Shown: piece after piece, positions 17,875 to 25,753 of the stretch
How positions within the stretch are numbered: position 1 is the first letter of the stretch
Layout of the letters: each line of letters begins with the position of its first letter
NCBI RefSeq assembly: GCF_027257875.1
Contig: NZ_JAPVQY010000009.1
Coordinates: 108,119 to 172,118, forward strand
Length of the DNA: 64,000 bases
Source: Burkholderia sp. IMCC1007
GTDB lineage: Bacteria > Pseudomonadota > Gammaproteobacteria > Burkholderiales > Burkholderiaceae
Direction of reading: 5' to 3'
The notes under the pieces: model-generated
Seen by the model: the letters and a program-made list of their open reading frames with translations, nothing else
The model's database searches: none
Told to the model about the DNA's origin: nothing
Program-made: the position numbers and the translations under genes

Positions 17875-19814
17875 GCTTGTTCTCCCAGCGGCTTCTCCGG
17901 CGGCGCGGCGTCGCCGCGGGTCCGCGCAAATTCGACGAAGCGCGAGTGCCGGGCCAGTTCGGCTGCGATCTCCGCATCGCTCGCGATGAAATAGGCAACC
18001 TTCGACCTGGCGCCGCGCCGCACGACGTCCTGCTCGTCCAGCGTGAGCGGACGTCCGACTGCAACGTTCAAGGTTCCGTCGTCCGCGGTCGAAAACGGGA
18101 CGGCGTGGTACGTGTACTGCACCTCGAAGGCGAGCGCATCCGCGAAGTGGCCCACCGCGACGTTGCCGAGGCTCACGCGGGGCAGTTCGGCCTGTTCGGC
18201 GATCGCATCAGCCAGCGATTCGGGCGACAGTGCGCAGTCTTCGAGCAACAGCTCGCCCAGCCGCCTGCCGCACGTCAGTTGCTTGTCGAGGGTTGCCTGC
18301 AGCTGCTCCAGCGTGACCACGCCCCAGCCGACCAGGATCTCGCCGATCTTCTGGCGAACCTTCCCGAGCGCTTCGTTCGACAGGTAGGTATGGCTGGTCT
18401 TGTCCCACGCGATCGGCTTGCCGCTCGCAAGATGGTTCAGATAAATGCGCCACGCGCGACACACCGCGCAGAAGTTGATCAGGTTGTTGACGAACATGCG
18501 CGGAATCGACAGCAGCCCCTGCAACCGGCCGTTCAACCTGCTGACGAAGTAGTAGCGCTGCCCGGCGCGCACGAACAGCATGATCGTGTTCACCCACAGC
18601 AGCGGCGCGAACCACGTGGCGGCCTCGGCGAGCGGCCCGCCGATGGGGCCGGCCAGCCCGGCGCTTTGCAACGCGGCAACCAGCAGGAAGTTGAGCAGCA
18701 CGGCATACGCGACCACCGAGAACAGCGATGTCACGACGCCCTTGCGATCGTGAAAGAACATGTACCGGGTGAGGAGGTCGCCCTTCCAGCCCAGTTGCTC
18801 CCAGCCCTGGAACGCGATGCCGAGGATCCAGCGCGCGCGCTGCCGATAGGCGGTCCGGAAGGTCTTCGGAAAATATTCGCGCGTGGCCAGCAGGTTTTGG
18901 TTGACGGCGCCGCCCGGTGCGCGCCGTGCATCGGTATCGCGCGTGCGATCCGACAGCGGAAAGCGCGCGAACGTCTCCTTCATCCCGAGGTCTCTCAGCC
19001 GGAAGCTGAAGTCGTAGTCCTCGGTCAGCGAAGCGGTGTTGAACGCGGAGCCGCCGCGCGCCTTCATCGCCGCTTCGATCGACCGCCGGCTGTAACACGA
19101 CGCGACGCCCGCACCCGGGACGACGCCCGTCAGGCGCCCGCGTACCGGCACATCCTTCTGGTGCGTTTCGCTGAAATCGTCGAGATAGCAGCCGGCGACG
19201 AACTCGTTCCATTTCCGCGGCAACGACAGCACGGGGAGCTGGACGAGGTCGCTGTCCGCTACCGCATGATTCAGATACTTGAGTTCCACCGGATGAATGA
19301 CGTCTTCGCAGTCGTGCATGACGACGCCGGCGAACTGGATATGGTGGGTCTCTTCGTAGCGCAGGATCGATCCGACGATCCAGTTCAGGCAGTCGGCCTT
19401 GCAGGTCGGCCCGTCGTTCATGACGGTCGCGCGCGTCACCCGCCCCGGATACCGGCGCACCATCCGTTCGACTTCCGCGGTGGTTTCGGCGTCGTTGTGA
19501 TAGGTCCCGACGAAGATGACGTAGCGCTCGTACTCGAGGGTCGCCAACGTGTTTTCGATCATTTTGGCGATCACGTCATACTCTTTCCAGGCCGGCACCA
19601 TGAGCGCCAGATAGCGCTCTTCCAGTGCACGCAGCGCGCCGACATCGATGGTCTGCGTTGGCTCGTGACGCAGCAGGCGCCCGATCTCGAACGACCAGTA
19701 ACAGGCGTCCAGCACGAGATCATCCAGCGTGCTGACCAGGATGATGACGGCCGTCATGATGGCGACGGCAGTCAATCCATTTATATACGTACTCCATATT
19801 AGTTGGCTCATCAT
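17871..19814 (-). CDS. nfrB: NfrB-like membrane glycosyltransferase with C-terminal MshEN c-di-GMP-binding domain
   Basis: A 647-residue inner-membrane family 2 glycosyltransferase. Helix one is at about residues 10-30. The catalytic region has VMNDGPTCKADCLNW, HDCEDVIHP (DxD-type metal site), SLTEDYDFSFRL (TED base) and QRARWILGIAFQGWEQ (QxxRW). Membrane helices follow at about 355-440. From residue 489 the protein carries two 24-residue MshEN repeats, 489-512 (KIGEILVGWG...LDKQ) and 518-541 (RLGELLLEDC...IAEQ), joined by the five-residue linker LTCGR, the spacing known for c-di-GMP binding. E. coli NfrB is likewise activated by c-di-GMP. It probably polymerises a ManNAc- or GlcNAc-derived glycan using products of wecB and glmS. 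Confidence 0.9.
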   Translation of the reverse strand: MMSQLIWSTYINGLTAVAIMTAVIILVSTLDDLVLDACYWSFEIGRLLRHEPTQTIDVGALRALEERYLALMVPAWKEYDVIAKMIENTLATLEYERYVIFVGTYHNDAETTAEVERMVRRYPGRVTRATVMNDGPTCKADCLNWIVGSILRYEETHHIQFAGVVMHDCEDVIHPVELKYLNHAVADSDLVQLPVLSLPRKWNEFVAGCYLDDFSETHQKDVPVRGRLTGVVPGAGVASCYSRRSIEAAMKARGGSAFNTASLTEDYDFSFRLRDLGMKETFARFPLSDRTRDTDARRAPGGAVNQNLLATREYFPKTFRTAYRQRARWILGIAFQGWEQLGWKGDLLTRYMFFHDRKGVVTSLFSVVAYAVLLNFLLVAALQSAGLAGPIGGPLAEAATWFAPLLWVNTIMLFVRAGQRYYFVSRLNGRLQGLLSIPRMFVNNLINFCAVCRAWRIYLNHLASGKPIAWDKTSHTYLSNEALGKVRQKIGEILVGWGVVTLEQLQATLDKQLTCGRRLGELLLEDCALSPESLADAIAEQAELPRVSLGNVAVGHFADALAFEVQYTYHAVPFSTADDGTLNVAVGRPLTLDEQDVVRRGARSKVAYFIASDAEIAAELARHSRFVEFARTRGDAAPPEKPLGEQA

Positions 19815-20765
19815 CGTCCCGATATGTGCGCTCGTTGGTATTGCTTCCCCCTCACACCCAACTCGGACGAAAAGCGCTCCGTCCTCGTCACCCCGTCACC
19901 CCGTCACGCCCCGCCCCCGCGGCTTGCACCACGACAACCGCCCGCGTTCGAATACGCCGTCGCCCGTGGCGCTTTCCGATTCACGCGCGCAACGTCGTTC
20001 AAAGATGCAACGTATTCGATGCGTGCCGTTCGACGCTACGCACTTGCGTGCCGGCTTGCGTCGTGCATCTCGATGCACGTTGAGATCATCGACGCATGCA
20101 GCCTGCTGTCGGGACAGCCGCCGGTCATGCAACGGCTTCGCGCTGCTCAGGTCGTGAAGCAAGTCATGCGCCATCGCCCGCGCAGCCCTTGATATTCAAG
20201 GCATCGACGTGTGCAAACAGGGATTTGGTCGACGAATCCGGGCCAAACGTTTCAGTGCTGCAACGTGCATCGGCCGATCGTGAGAAAAGCGCGTTTCGCG
20301 TCGCGTGCCGCGCAATCGGCACGCGATGACGACGGTCCCCGCACGAAAAAGCGCGGATCGACCGCGGGCAAGCGCGCACATCGGTCGTCTTCGCTCGCGC
20401 GCGCACCCACCACGAATTGCAGCGTGGCCTTATATCGAGCGTGACACGCAACTGGTTTTCCCTGAATCGTCCGAACACACTTCGACAGTAGCCAAACGAA
20501 TGCGCGAAAACAGCGCTGTTGCAAGCATGAAACGTTTATCGGGCCATTTTCGAGCCGCCGTGACGCGCCAATTCGGGTAGCGCGGCCCAGCATCCATTTG
20601 CGACGGATGGTACGTTTTTAGCTTGAAAACACTGCCATCCGGGGCACGATTTTTGTCCGGTGCCAGGCGAAAAACGCGACGCGGCATCCCGATTCTGAAG
20701 GGCATCGGGCCGTGGTCGTTTCGTTGCAGCGATGCAACCAATCTGCATATCAGAGGATGAAAATC
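19815..20765. promoter_or_regulatory. 950 bp divergent regulatory region between nfrB and the 20766 gene
   Basis: No credible ORF. The sequence is less GC-rich than the genes beside it. AAACGTTT occurs at 20245-20252 and 20530-20537, the same 8-mer as before wecB. GTTGCA-GCGA-TGCAAC at 20723-20738 is a perfect six-base inverted repeat 27 bp before the first in-frame ATG (20766), placed as an operator or upstream activator site. TGCAACG recurs at several points (for example near 20128 and 20260). The region drives nfrBA leftward and the 20766-22712 genes rightward. Confidence 0.5.
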
Positions 20766-21056
20766 ATGCCTTATCGTCGCAATCAATCTTTTCGAAACGG
20801 GTTGAGCACCGTCGCGCTACTCGCTGCTCTGGTTCCTGCGCTCGTCGTCATCGGCACGACGCAGCAGGCGAGTGCGGATCAGACCAAGCAGTCAGGCAAG
20901 ATCAAGCCGCCGCCACTGCCGATCGGTTCGGCCCAGGTCCAAATCAAGGCAGGCATGTCCGAAGAGGATTGGGAGAAGGCATACAAGGAGACGGGGCGTC
21001 CCAAGTTCGACCGGAAGCTCGTCAAGAAAAACAACGGCAACGTTGAACGCGACTAG
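20766..21056 (+). CDS. Small exported protein of the exopolysaccharide locus
   Basis: A 96-residue protein I cannot assign to a family. Residues 1-36 form a signal peptide (MPYRRNQSFRNGLSTVALLA, then a hydrophobic core ending ASA). The mature part of about 60 residues is hydrophilic with a Lys/Pro-rich section (SGKIKPPPLP) and an acidic-amphipathic segment (KAGMSEEDWEKAYKETGRPK). The start at 20766 is set by AGAGG nine bases upstream; an ATG at 20757 overlaps that site and is less likely. It is 12 bp ahead of the DUF2334 gene, so the two are one operon. It may be a periplasmic partner of polymer export or modification, judged from location only. Confidence 0.75.
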   Translation: MPYRRNQSFRNGLSTVALLAALVPALVVIGTTQQASADQTKQSGKIKPPPLPIGSAQVQIKAGMSEEDWEKAYKETGRPKFDRKLVKKNNGNVERD

Positions 21057-21068
21057 GGAGAAACGGCC

Positions 21069-22712
21069 ATGAAAAAGATCTTGATCGTCATCGCCCTGCT
21101 TGCCGGACTCGCGCAACTCACATTGCCGGGCACCGCGCACGCTCAGGCCACCACCGCCCATACGCTCGTGCTGTACGATAACCCGCCCAACAATGCGTAT
21201 TCGAAGCTCGGGCTGATGTACAGCATCATGTTGCGCAACCTGCTCGGCCACTTCAACACGACGGTCGACATGGTACCGATACAGAACTACACGGCCGGCA
21301 TGATCGGCAGCCACGATGCGACGTTCTACGTCGGCGACTACTACAACAATACGATCCCCGCTGCGTTCATGAGCGACGTGATGACCGCCACGAAGACCGT
21401 CGTCTGGTTCAAGTACAACCTGTGGCAGCTCGCGTGGAACACGGCCTACACGTTCAACCAGACCTACGGGATCAACTTCCTCGGCCTTGCCGGAATGAAC
21501 GCGGCGCCTTCGTCGAGCAATCCGAACCCGGGCTTCTACGACACCGTCTCGTACAAGAACCTGTCGATGGTCAAGTACTACGCGTATAACGCGTCGACCG
21601 GCGTCATCAGCGCGGACCCGGATGTCGGCCTGACCCAGGTGAGCGACGCCACGAAGGCCCAGACGCTCGTCACCATCAAGAACAGCAAGACCGGCGCCAC
21701 CGCGCCGTACGTGATTCGCTCTGGCAAGTTCTGGTACTTCGCCGACATGCCGTTCTCGTACATCGGCCCGACGGATCGCTACCTCGTGATCTGCGACATG
21801 CTGCACGACATCCTGCAGACCAATGCACCGGTGAATCATCGTGCGCTCGTCCGTCTCGAGGACCTCGACGCGTACACGACGACGTCTTCGATGAAACAGC
21901 TGACGGACTACCTGTACTCGAAGAACATCAAGTTCACGATGGCGACCATCCCGGTGTATACCGATCCGAACGGGTATTACAACGGCGGCGTCCCGGAGAC
22001 GATCCACCTCGCGCAGGCGACGGGCCTCAAGAGTGCGTTGAACTATGCGATCCCGCGCGGCGGCTCGATCGTCATGCACGGGCTTACGCACCAGTACGAC
22101 TCGACACCGAATCTGCTGACCGCGGTGAGCGGCAGCGACTACGAGTTCTGGTTCGCGGTGCAGAATCGTCCGGTCGATGAGGACTCCGTGCAATGGGCGA
22201 AAGGCAGAATGACCGATGGCATGCTCGAGTTCACGACCAACGGCTACAAGGTCGTCGGCTGGGCCGCGCCGCAGTACCAGATGTCGCCGAACGCAGCGGC
22301 GGCCACGGCGCAGACGTTCCCGACCACGTTCCAGCGGGCCGTCTACTACACGTCGACCAATCCGCAAATCGGTACAGGGGCCGCCAACCAGGACTTCTCG
22401 GCCGGGCAGTTCTTCCCGTACATCATCAACTCCGACTACTACGGTCAGCGGATCATTCCGGAGAACCTGGGCAGCATCCAGTACAACATCTGCAACGTCG
22501 ACCAGTTCTCGTGCATCGCGTACCCGTGGCAGACACTCGTCACCAACGCGCAGTATGGCCTCGCGGTGCGGGACGGTTTCGCGTCGTTCTTCTTCCATCC
22601 GTACTGGCTCGAACCTGACCTCGGATTGCCGGCGCTCCAGGACTTCCAGAGTCTCGTGACGGGCATCACGAACCTCGGCTATACGTGGGTGGACGGCACG
22701 ACGGCCAAGTGA
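21069..22712 (+). CDS. Secreted DUF2334 protein (polysaccharide deacetylase-like fold)
   Basis: A 547-residue protein with a clear signal peptide (MKKILIVIALLAGLAQLTLP to AHAQ, about 26 residues). The central part has the DUF2334 signatures RALVRLEDLDAYT, where the acidic pair replaces the metal Asp of NodB-type deacetylases, and GGSIVMHGLTHQYD, with the HGxTHQ metal-binding histidines. VDEDSVQWAKGRM and AAPQY follow, as in this family. A large N-terminal part (about 27-250) is needed before the domain. GGGAGAAA precedes the ATG. Located beside nfrBA and other secreted carbohydrate-active proteins, it is a good candidate for de-N-acetylating the exported glycan; deacetylase activity of DUF2334 is inferred from fold. 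Confidence 0.85.
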   Translation: MKKILIVIALLAGLAQLTLPGTAHAQATTAHTLVLYDNPPNNAYSKLGLMYSIMLRNLLGHFNTTVDMVPIQNYTAGMIGSHDATFYVGDYYNNTIPAAFMSDVMTATKTVVWFKYNLWQLAWNTAYTFNQTYGINFLGLAGMNAAPSSSNPNPGFYDTVSYKNLSMVKYYAYNASTGVISADPDVGLTQVSDATKAQTLVTIKNSKTGATAPYVIRSGKFWYFADMPFSYIGPTDRYLVICDMLHDILQTNAPVNHRALVRLEDLDAYTTTSSMKQLTDYLYSKNIKFTMATIPVYTDPNGYYNGGVPETIHLAQATGLKSALNYAIPRGGSIVMHGLTHQYDSTPNLLTAVSGSDYEFWFAVQNRPVDEDSVQWAKGRMTDGMLEFTTNGYKVVGWAAPQYQMSPNAAAATAQTFPTTFQRAVYYTSTNPQIGTGAANQDFSAGQFFPYIINSDYYGQRIIPENLGSIQYNICNVDQFSCIAYPWQTLVTNAQYGLAVRDGFASFFFHPYWLEPDLGLPALQDFQSLVTGITNLGYTWVDGTTAK

Positions 22713-22733
22713 CACGCGCCGGCGAAAGCCTCG

Positions 22734-22764
22734 TGCGACCCGCAGCAGTCAGGCGGGTCGCACA
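22734..22764 (+). terminator. Stem-loop after the DUF2334 gene
   Basis: GTGCGACCCGC (22734-22744) pairs perfectly with GCGGGTCGCAC (22754-22764), an eleven-base stem and nine-base loop, 22 bp past the stop and followed by ATTTGC. It is probably an intrinsic terminator with a poor T tract, so some read-through into the 22818 gene is possible. Confidence 0.65.
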
Positions 22765-22817
22765 TTTGCATGTGATCGGCTACGATGACGCGCGGGGATG
22801 CTTCCGGGGAGGCCGCG

Positions 22818-23786
22818 ATGATCACGTACGCCACCCGGGCCTTGCGCGGCATTCGACAGCGCGCGGCCCGGTTTCTGCACGCAAGCCGGGCGCGCCGGCG
22901 CTCGGCCGCACCGCATTCATCGCGCGCGGCGACGTTCGCCGCCGTCGGCTCATCGCTCGTCATGGCCGCGTGTAGCTGGACGCCGCACGACGTGCATGCC
23001 GACGGCATCGTCTGGCAGCTGGACAACGCGACGACCCATCCGGCCGGGAACTGGCAGATGCTCGGCATCCACGATCTGTTGATCCAGTGGAGCGTGGTCG
23101 ACGATACCGCTTACCTGCCCGGCACCAGCATCGGCGCCGCGGCGGACCTTCCGGACTGGGAGCGTATCGGCCGCGAGCCGTGGGCACAAAACGTCATTCT
23201 GGGCCTCGCCGGCTACCAGGACGAAAAGCGTGCGCGTACCCATCTGTCGACACTCGCGGAGCAGTCCGCGCAAGTCGCCCGCGTGCGCGTGCCGCTGCAT
23301 GTCGTCGGCTACTACTTCCCGGTCGAAATCGATCCGACCTGGCAGAACGCGCCCAAGCTCGCCGAGATCCTGCAGAAACTGCCGCGGCCGCTGTGGGTGA
23401 GCGTGTACGACCAGACCAATATCGGCGGGAAACCGCTGACCGACTGGCTCGCAGCGTGGCTTCCCGCTGACGTCGGCGTGTTTCTCCAGGACGGCTGCGG
23501 CGTCTATGCGCGCGAACCCTACGTCGCACGCAGTTACATCGACGCGCTGGCCTCGCGCCTGGGGAAACAACGTGTTCGGATCATCGCGGAGGCGTTCCGG
23601 CCGTCCGAACACGGCGGATTCCGTCCGGCCACCGCCGACGAACTGCGCCGGCAGCTGGCCGCTTACCGCGGCTACGAGGTCTATCTGTTCGATGGTCCGC
23701 ACTACGTGTCGAACGATCTCACCCGCGCCCTCGTCACCGGAACGCCCCCGGCGCCCGCATCCGCGCCCGCCGCACCCGCGCACTGA
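22818..23786 (+). CDS. DUF4434-like putative glycoside hydrolase, probable lipoprotein
   Basis: 322 residues from the ATG at 22818, chosen because GGGGAGG lies five bases upstream; an in-frame ATG at 22785 has no such site. The long N-terminal export signal is Arg-rich and ends in SSLVMAACSW, a lipobox-like sequence with Met at -3, so lipidation at the Cys is likely but not certain. The mature protein follows DUF4434: GIHDLLIQWSVVDD near the first strand, VILGLAGYQDEKR, then VSVYDQTNIGGK, LQDGCGVYA and RIIAEAFRPSEHGG. DUF4434 proteins are predicted TIM-barrel hydrolases. Position after the EPS genes suggests a surface enzyme acting on the same polymer. Confidence 0.7.
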   Translation: MITYATRALRGIRQRAARFLHASRARRRSAAPHSSRAATFAAVGSSLVMAACSWTPHDVHADGIVWQLDNATTHPAGNWQMLGIHDLLIQWSVVDDTAYLPGTSIGAAADLPDWERIGREPWAQNVILGLAGYQDEKRARTHLSTLAEQSAQVARVRVPLHVVGYYFPVEIDPTWQNAPKLAEILQKLPRPLWVSVYDQTNIGGKPLTDWLAAWLPADVGVFLQDGCGVYAREPYVARSYIDALASRLGKQRVRIIAEAFRPSEHGGFRPATADELRRQLAAYRGYEVYLFDGPHYVSNDLTRALVTGTPPAPASAPAAPAH

Positions 23787-23853
23787 CGATCCTGGCGCAC
23801 AGCGGCGGCAATGCTGACGGCCTGCGTCGGGTCGATCGACGGCAGATGGAAAA

Positions 23854-23878
23854 ACGCCCCGCTCGAACGGCGGGGCGT
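23854..23878 (-). terminator. Intrinsic terminator of the DUF3761 gene
   Basis: ACGCCCCG (23854-23861) pairs with CGGGGCGT (23871-23878), extended by an inner C-G pair. On the minus strand the hairpin is followed by TTTT (AAAA at 23851-23854). It lies 55 bp past the stop of the gene at 23933 and may also stop rightward transcripts from the 22818 gene. Confidence 0.8.
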
Positions 23879-23932
23879 GATAGCCGGCAGACAGCCGGCG
23901 GGCAATGCGCGAGCAGGACTCGCGCGGCCGGC

Positions 23933-24388
23933 TTACGAACAGGCCTTGCCGTGCGACGGATGGAAGCCCTTCGCCTTCGCATCGGCTTCCGACATGTAGC
24001 TGCCGTGCTTCGTCTTGCCGTAGTACTTGTCGGTCGAGCAGTGATAGACCTTGGTGCTGTCGTTGGCCCACACCTGGCCCGCGCCGCCGCCGGCTGCCGC
24101 GGTCTTCGCCGGCGCGGTCTTCGCGGTTGCTGCGGCGGAGGTCGAAGCCGCGGTGGCAGGCGCGGCTGCGGCCGGTGCGCTGGCGGCGGCTACCGCCGAC
24201 GCGCCGTACCACGTCTTCACACCCTTGTGACCCGCGCATGCGCCCTTCTTCGACGCGCCCGAGTAGAACGAGCCGTCCTTGCACAGGCCGGTCGTGCCGG
24301 CCGGCGCGCTGGCCGGAACCTGGGCGAACGCACCGAGCGACAGCCCCATGCCGGCAGCGAGCACGGCGATCAACATCGTCTTTTTCAT
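23933..24388 (-). CDS. Exported DUF3761 family protein
   Basis: A 151-residue secreted protein. The signal peptide is MKKTMLIAVLAAGMGLSLGAFA. Two conserved blocks surround a low-complexity linker. Block one is GLCKDGSFYSGASKKGACAG followed by HKGVKTWYG, the DUF3761 core. Block two is VYHCSTDKYYGKTKHGSYMS through FHPSHGKACS, often seen at the end of such proteins. The linker (about residues 65-100) is Ala/Thr/Lys-rich and probably flexible. The paired cysteines suit periplasmic disulphides. GGAGT precedes the ATG at 24388, and a longer upstream frame has no ribosome-binding site. The function of the family is unknown. Confidence 0.85.
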   Translation of the reverse strand: MKKTMLIAVLAAGMGLSLGAFAQVPASAPAGTTGLCKDGSFYSGASKKGACAGHKGVKTWYGASAVAAASAPAAAAPATAASTSAAATAKTAPAKTAAAGGGAGQVWANDSTKVYHCSTDKYYGKTKHGSYMSEADAKAKGFHPSHGKACS

Positions 24389-24450
24389 TTCCACTCCTGA
24401 TTTGCGTGAATGTGGACAGCGTCCCGGGGCGCGCCCGAGGAAAGTCGCGA

Positions 24451-24585
24451 CTACCGCACCCAGCGGCACATGCGGTGGTGGTGATCGAAATGGCACACAC
24501 GGTGCGAATGCGCTTCGGCGAGTGCCGGAACGAGAACGGCGCAAGCCAGTGCCGTGGCCGTCAGAATCTTCGCGATGCGGTTCAT
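24451..24585 (-). CDS. His-rich secreted mini-protein (HHHH-motif type)
   Basis: A 44-codon gene. It encodes a signal peptide (MNRIAKILTATALACAVLVP, then ALAEA) followed by an 18-residue mature tail, HSHRVCHFDHHHRMCRWVR, with two Cys and six His. The ATG at 24585 has GGGAGAG at good spacing and the TAG is at 24451. It is 62 bp ahead of the DUF3761 gene on the same strand, so co-transcription is likely. Similar tiny proteins are common in Burkholderia as far as I recall. The His/Cys density suggests metal binding in the periplasm, which is inferred from composition only. Confidence 0.8.
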   Translation of the reverse strand: MNRIAKILTATALACAVLVPALAEAHSHRVCHFDHHHRMCRWVR

Positions 24586-24800
24586 GGAACTCTCCCGGGT
24601 AGGCCAGCCGCTTGTCCGGCTGGTATCTCCTTAACGCCGGTCAACGGATCCCGGTGTACCGCCTCCACGCGGAATTGACGATCTTTGACATCGACCGCGC
24701 AACGTCGATAAAGCCGACCGTTGCGCACTCACAGGCTTTCGATGCTTTCAGTCGTTGCGCGTGCCGTCATCCCACTGCACGCGCGGCGGCAGCGCGGCGG

Positions 24801-25451
24801 TCAAAACTCCATGTCGAGTTCGTCGATGTCCTCGTGCTCCGCTTTCGCCGCATCGATCCATTCCGCGACGAACGGATGCGCGAGCATGCGCATGCAGTAG
24901 TCGGCGATATCGGGCGGGAGTTTCACGTCGTAGGTCAGGAACCGGGTGACGACCGGTGCGTACATCGCATCGGCGATACCGATCTGCGCGCCGAACAGCC
25001 AGGGGCCGCCGTACGCGGACAGACATTCGCGCCAGATCGTCACGATGCGCTCGATGTCGTGCTGCGCGCGCGACCAGATCCGGAAACCGGGAAAATGCGC
25101 ACGCAGGTTCATCGGCAGCGCGGAGCGCAACGCGCTGAAGCCGGAGTGCATCTCGCCGCAGATCGAACGGCAATGCGCACGCGCATGCCGATCGTCGGGC
25201 AGCAGCCGCGCCTGCGGCCGAATCTCGTTCAGGTATTCGGCAATCGCGAGCGTGTCCCACACCGTGCTGCCGTCGTGCGTCAGGCACGGCACGAGAATCG
25301 ACGGCGAGAGCAGCAGCAGCTCCGCGCGCGATGCCGCGTCGATCGGCACGCTCACCGTCTCGAACGCGAGCCCGCTCAGTTTCGCGAGCAGCCAGCCGCG
25401 CATCGACCACGACGAATAATTGCGACTGCTGATGGTCAATGTCGATTCCAT
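24801..25451 (-). CDS. Glutathione S-transferase family protein
   Basis: A 216-residue cytosolic GST. The N-terminal thioredoxin-like domain begins LTISSRNYSSWSMRGWLLAK, with serines and a tyrosine at the site that binds the glutathione thiol. It continues with ILVPCLTHDGSTVWDTLAIA, where the cis-Pro and the Asp-Thr pair bind glutathione. The all-helical C-terminal domain contains GGPWLFGAQIGIADAMYAPV, the N-capping box motif. GGGGAGCGAC precedes the ATG at 25451, so in-frame sequence further upstream is not used. It is divergent from phaZ (302 bp apart) with no evident functional link. The natural electrophile is unknown. Confidence 0.9.
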   Translation of the reverse strand: MESTLTISSRNYSSWSMRGWLLAKLSGLAFETVSVPIDAASRAELLLLSPSILVPCLTHDGSTVWDTLAIAEYLNEIRPQARLLPDDRHARAHCRSICGEMHSGFSALRSALPMNLRAHFPGFRIWSRAQHDIERIVTIWRECLSAYGGPWLFGAQIGIADAMYAPVVTRFLTYDVKLPPDIADYCMRMLAHPFVAEWIDAAKAEHEDIDELDMEF

Positions 25452-25753
25452 GTCGCTCCCCTGCTGATTGCCGTTTGCGCCCCCGCACCGAAAGCGCACG
25501 CCACGCCGCCCGAACCGCACCACACCTGTGCGGCGCATTCGCCGAAGTGGCGCAGCGCCGCACGATGCAGCCGCCGGATCGGCAGCCGCGCCCCGCGGCG
25601 GCCGTGTGTGGCGTGCGCGCATGCGGTGCCCGTGCCTGCATGATTCGCCGCGCTTCGCGCCGCGTTCGTAAACCGCGTGCAACGCCCGTGCCAGCGCAAT
25701 GCTGGCACACCCCTTGCCTCGCTAAACGCAACGTGACGCACCGAGCGACGGCC

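Noticed and set aside
19896-20593. Several frames of about 60-140 codons between nfrB and the 20766 gene
   Set aside because: They overlap one another on both strands, are rich in Arg/Ser/His, and none has a ribosome-binding site or domain.
15181-23786. Cepacian, Pel, PNAG or Bep exopolysaccharide cluster
   Set aside because: None of the marker proteins (Wza/Wzc-type, PelA-G, PgaA-D) is present; the only polymerase and exporter are NfrB- and NfrA-like.
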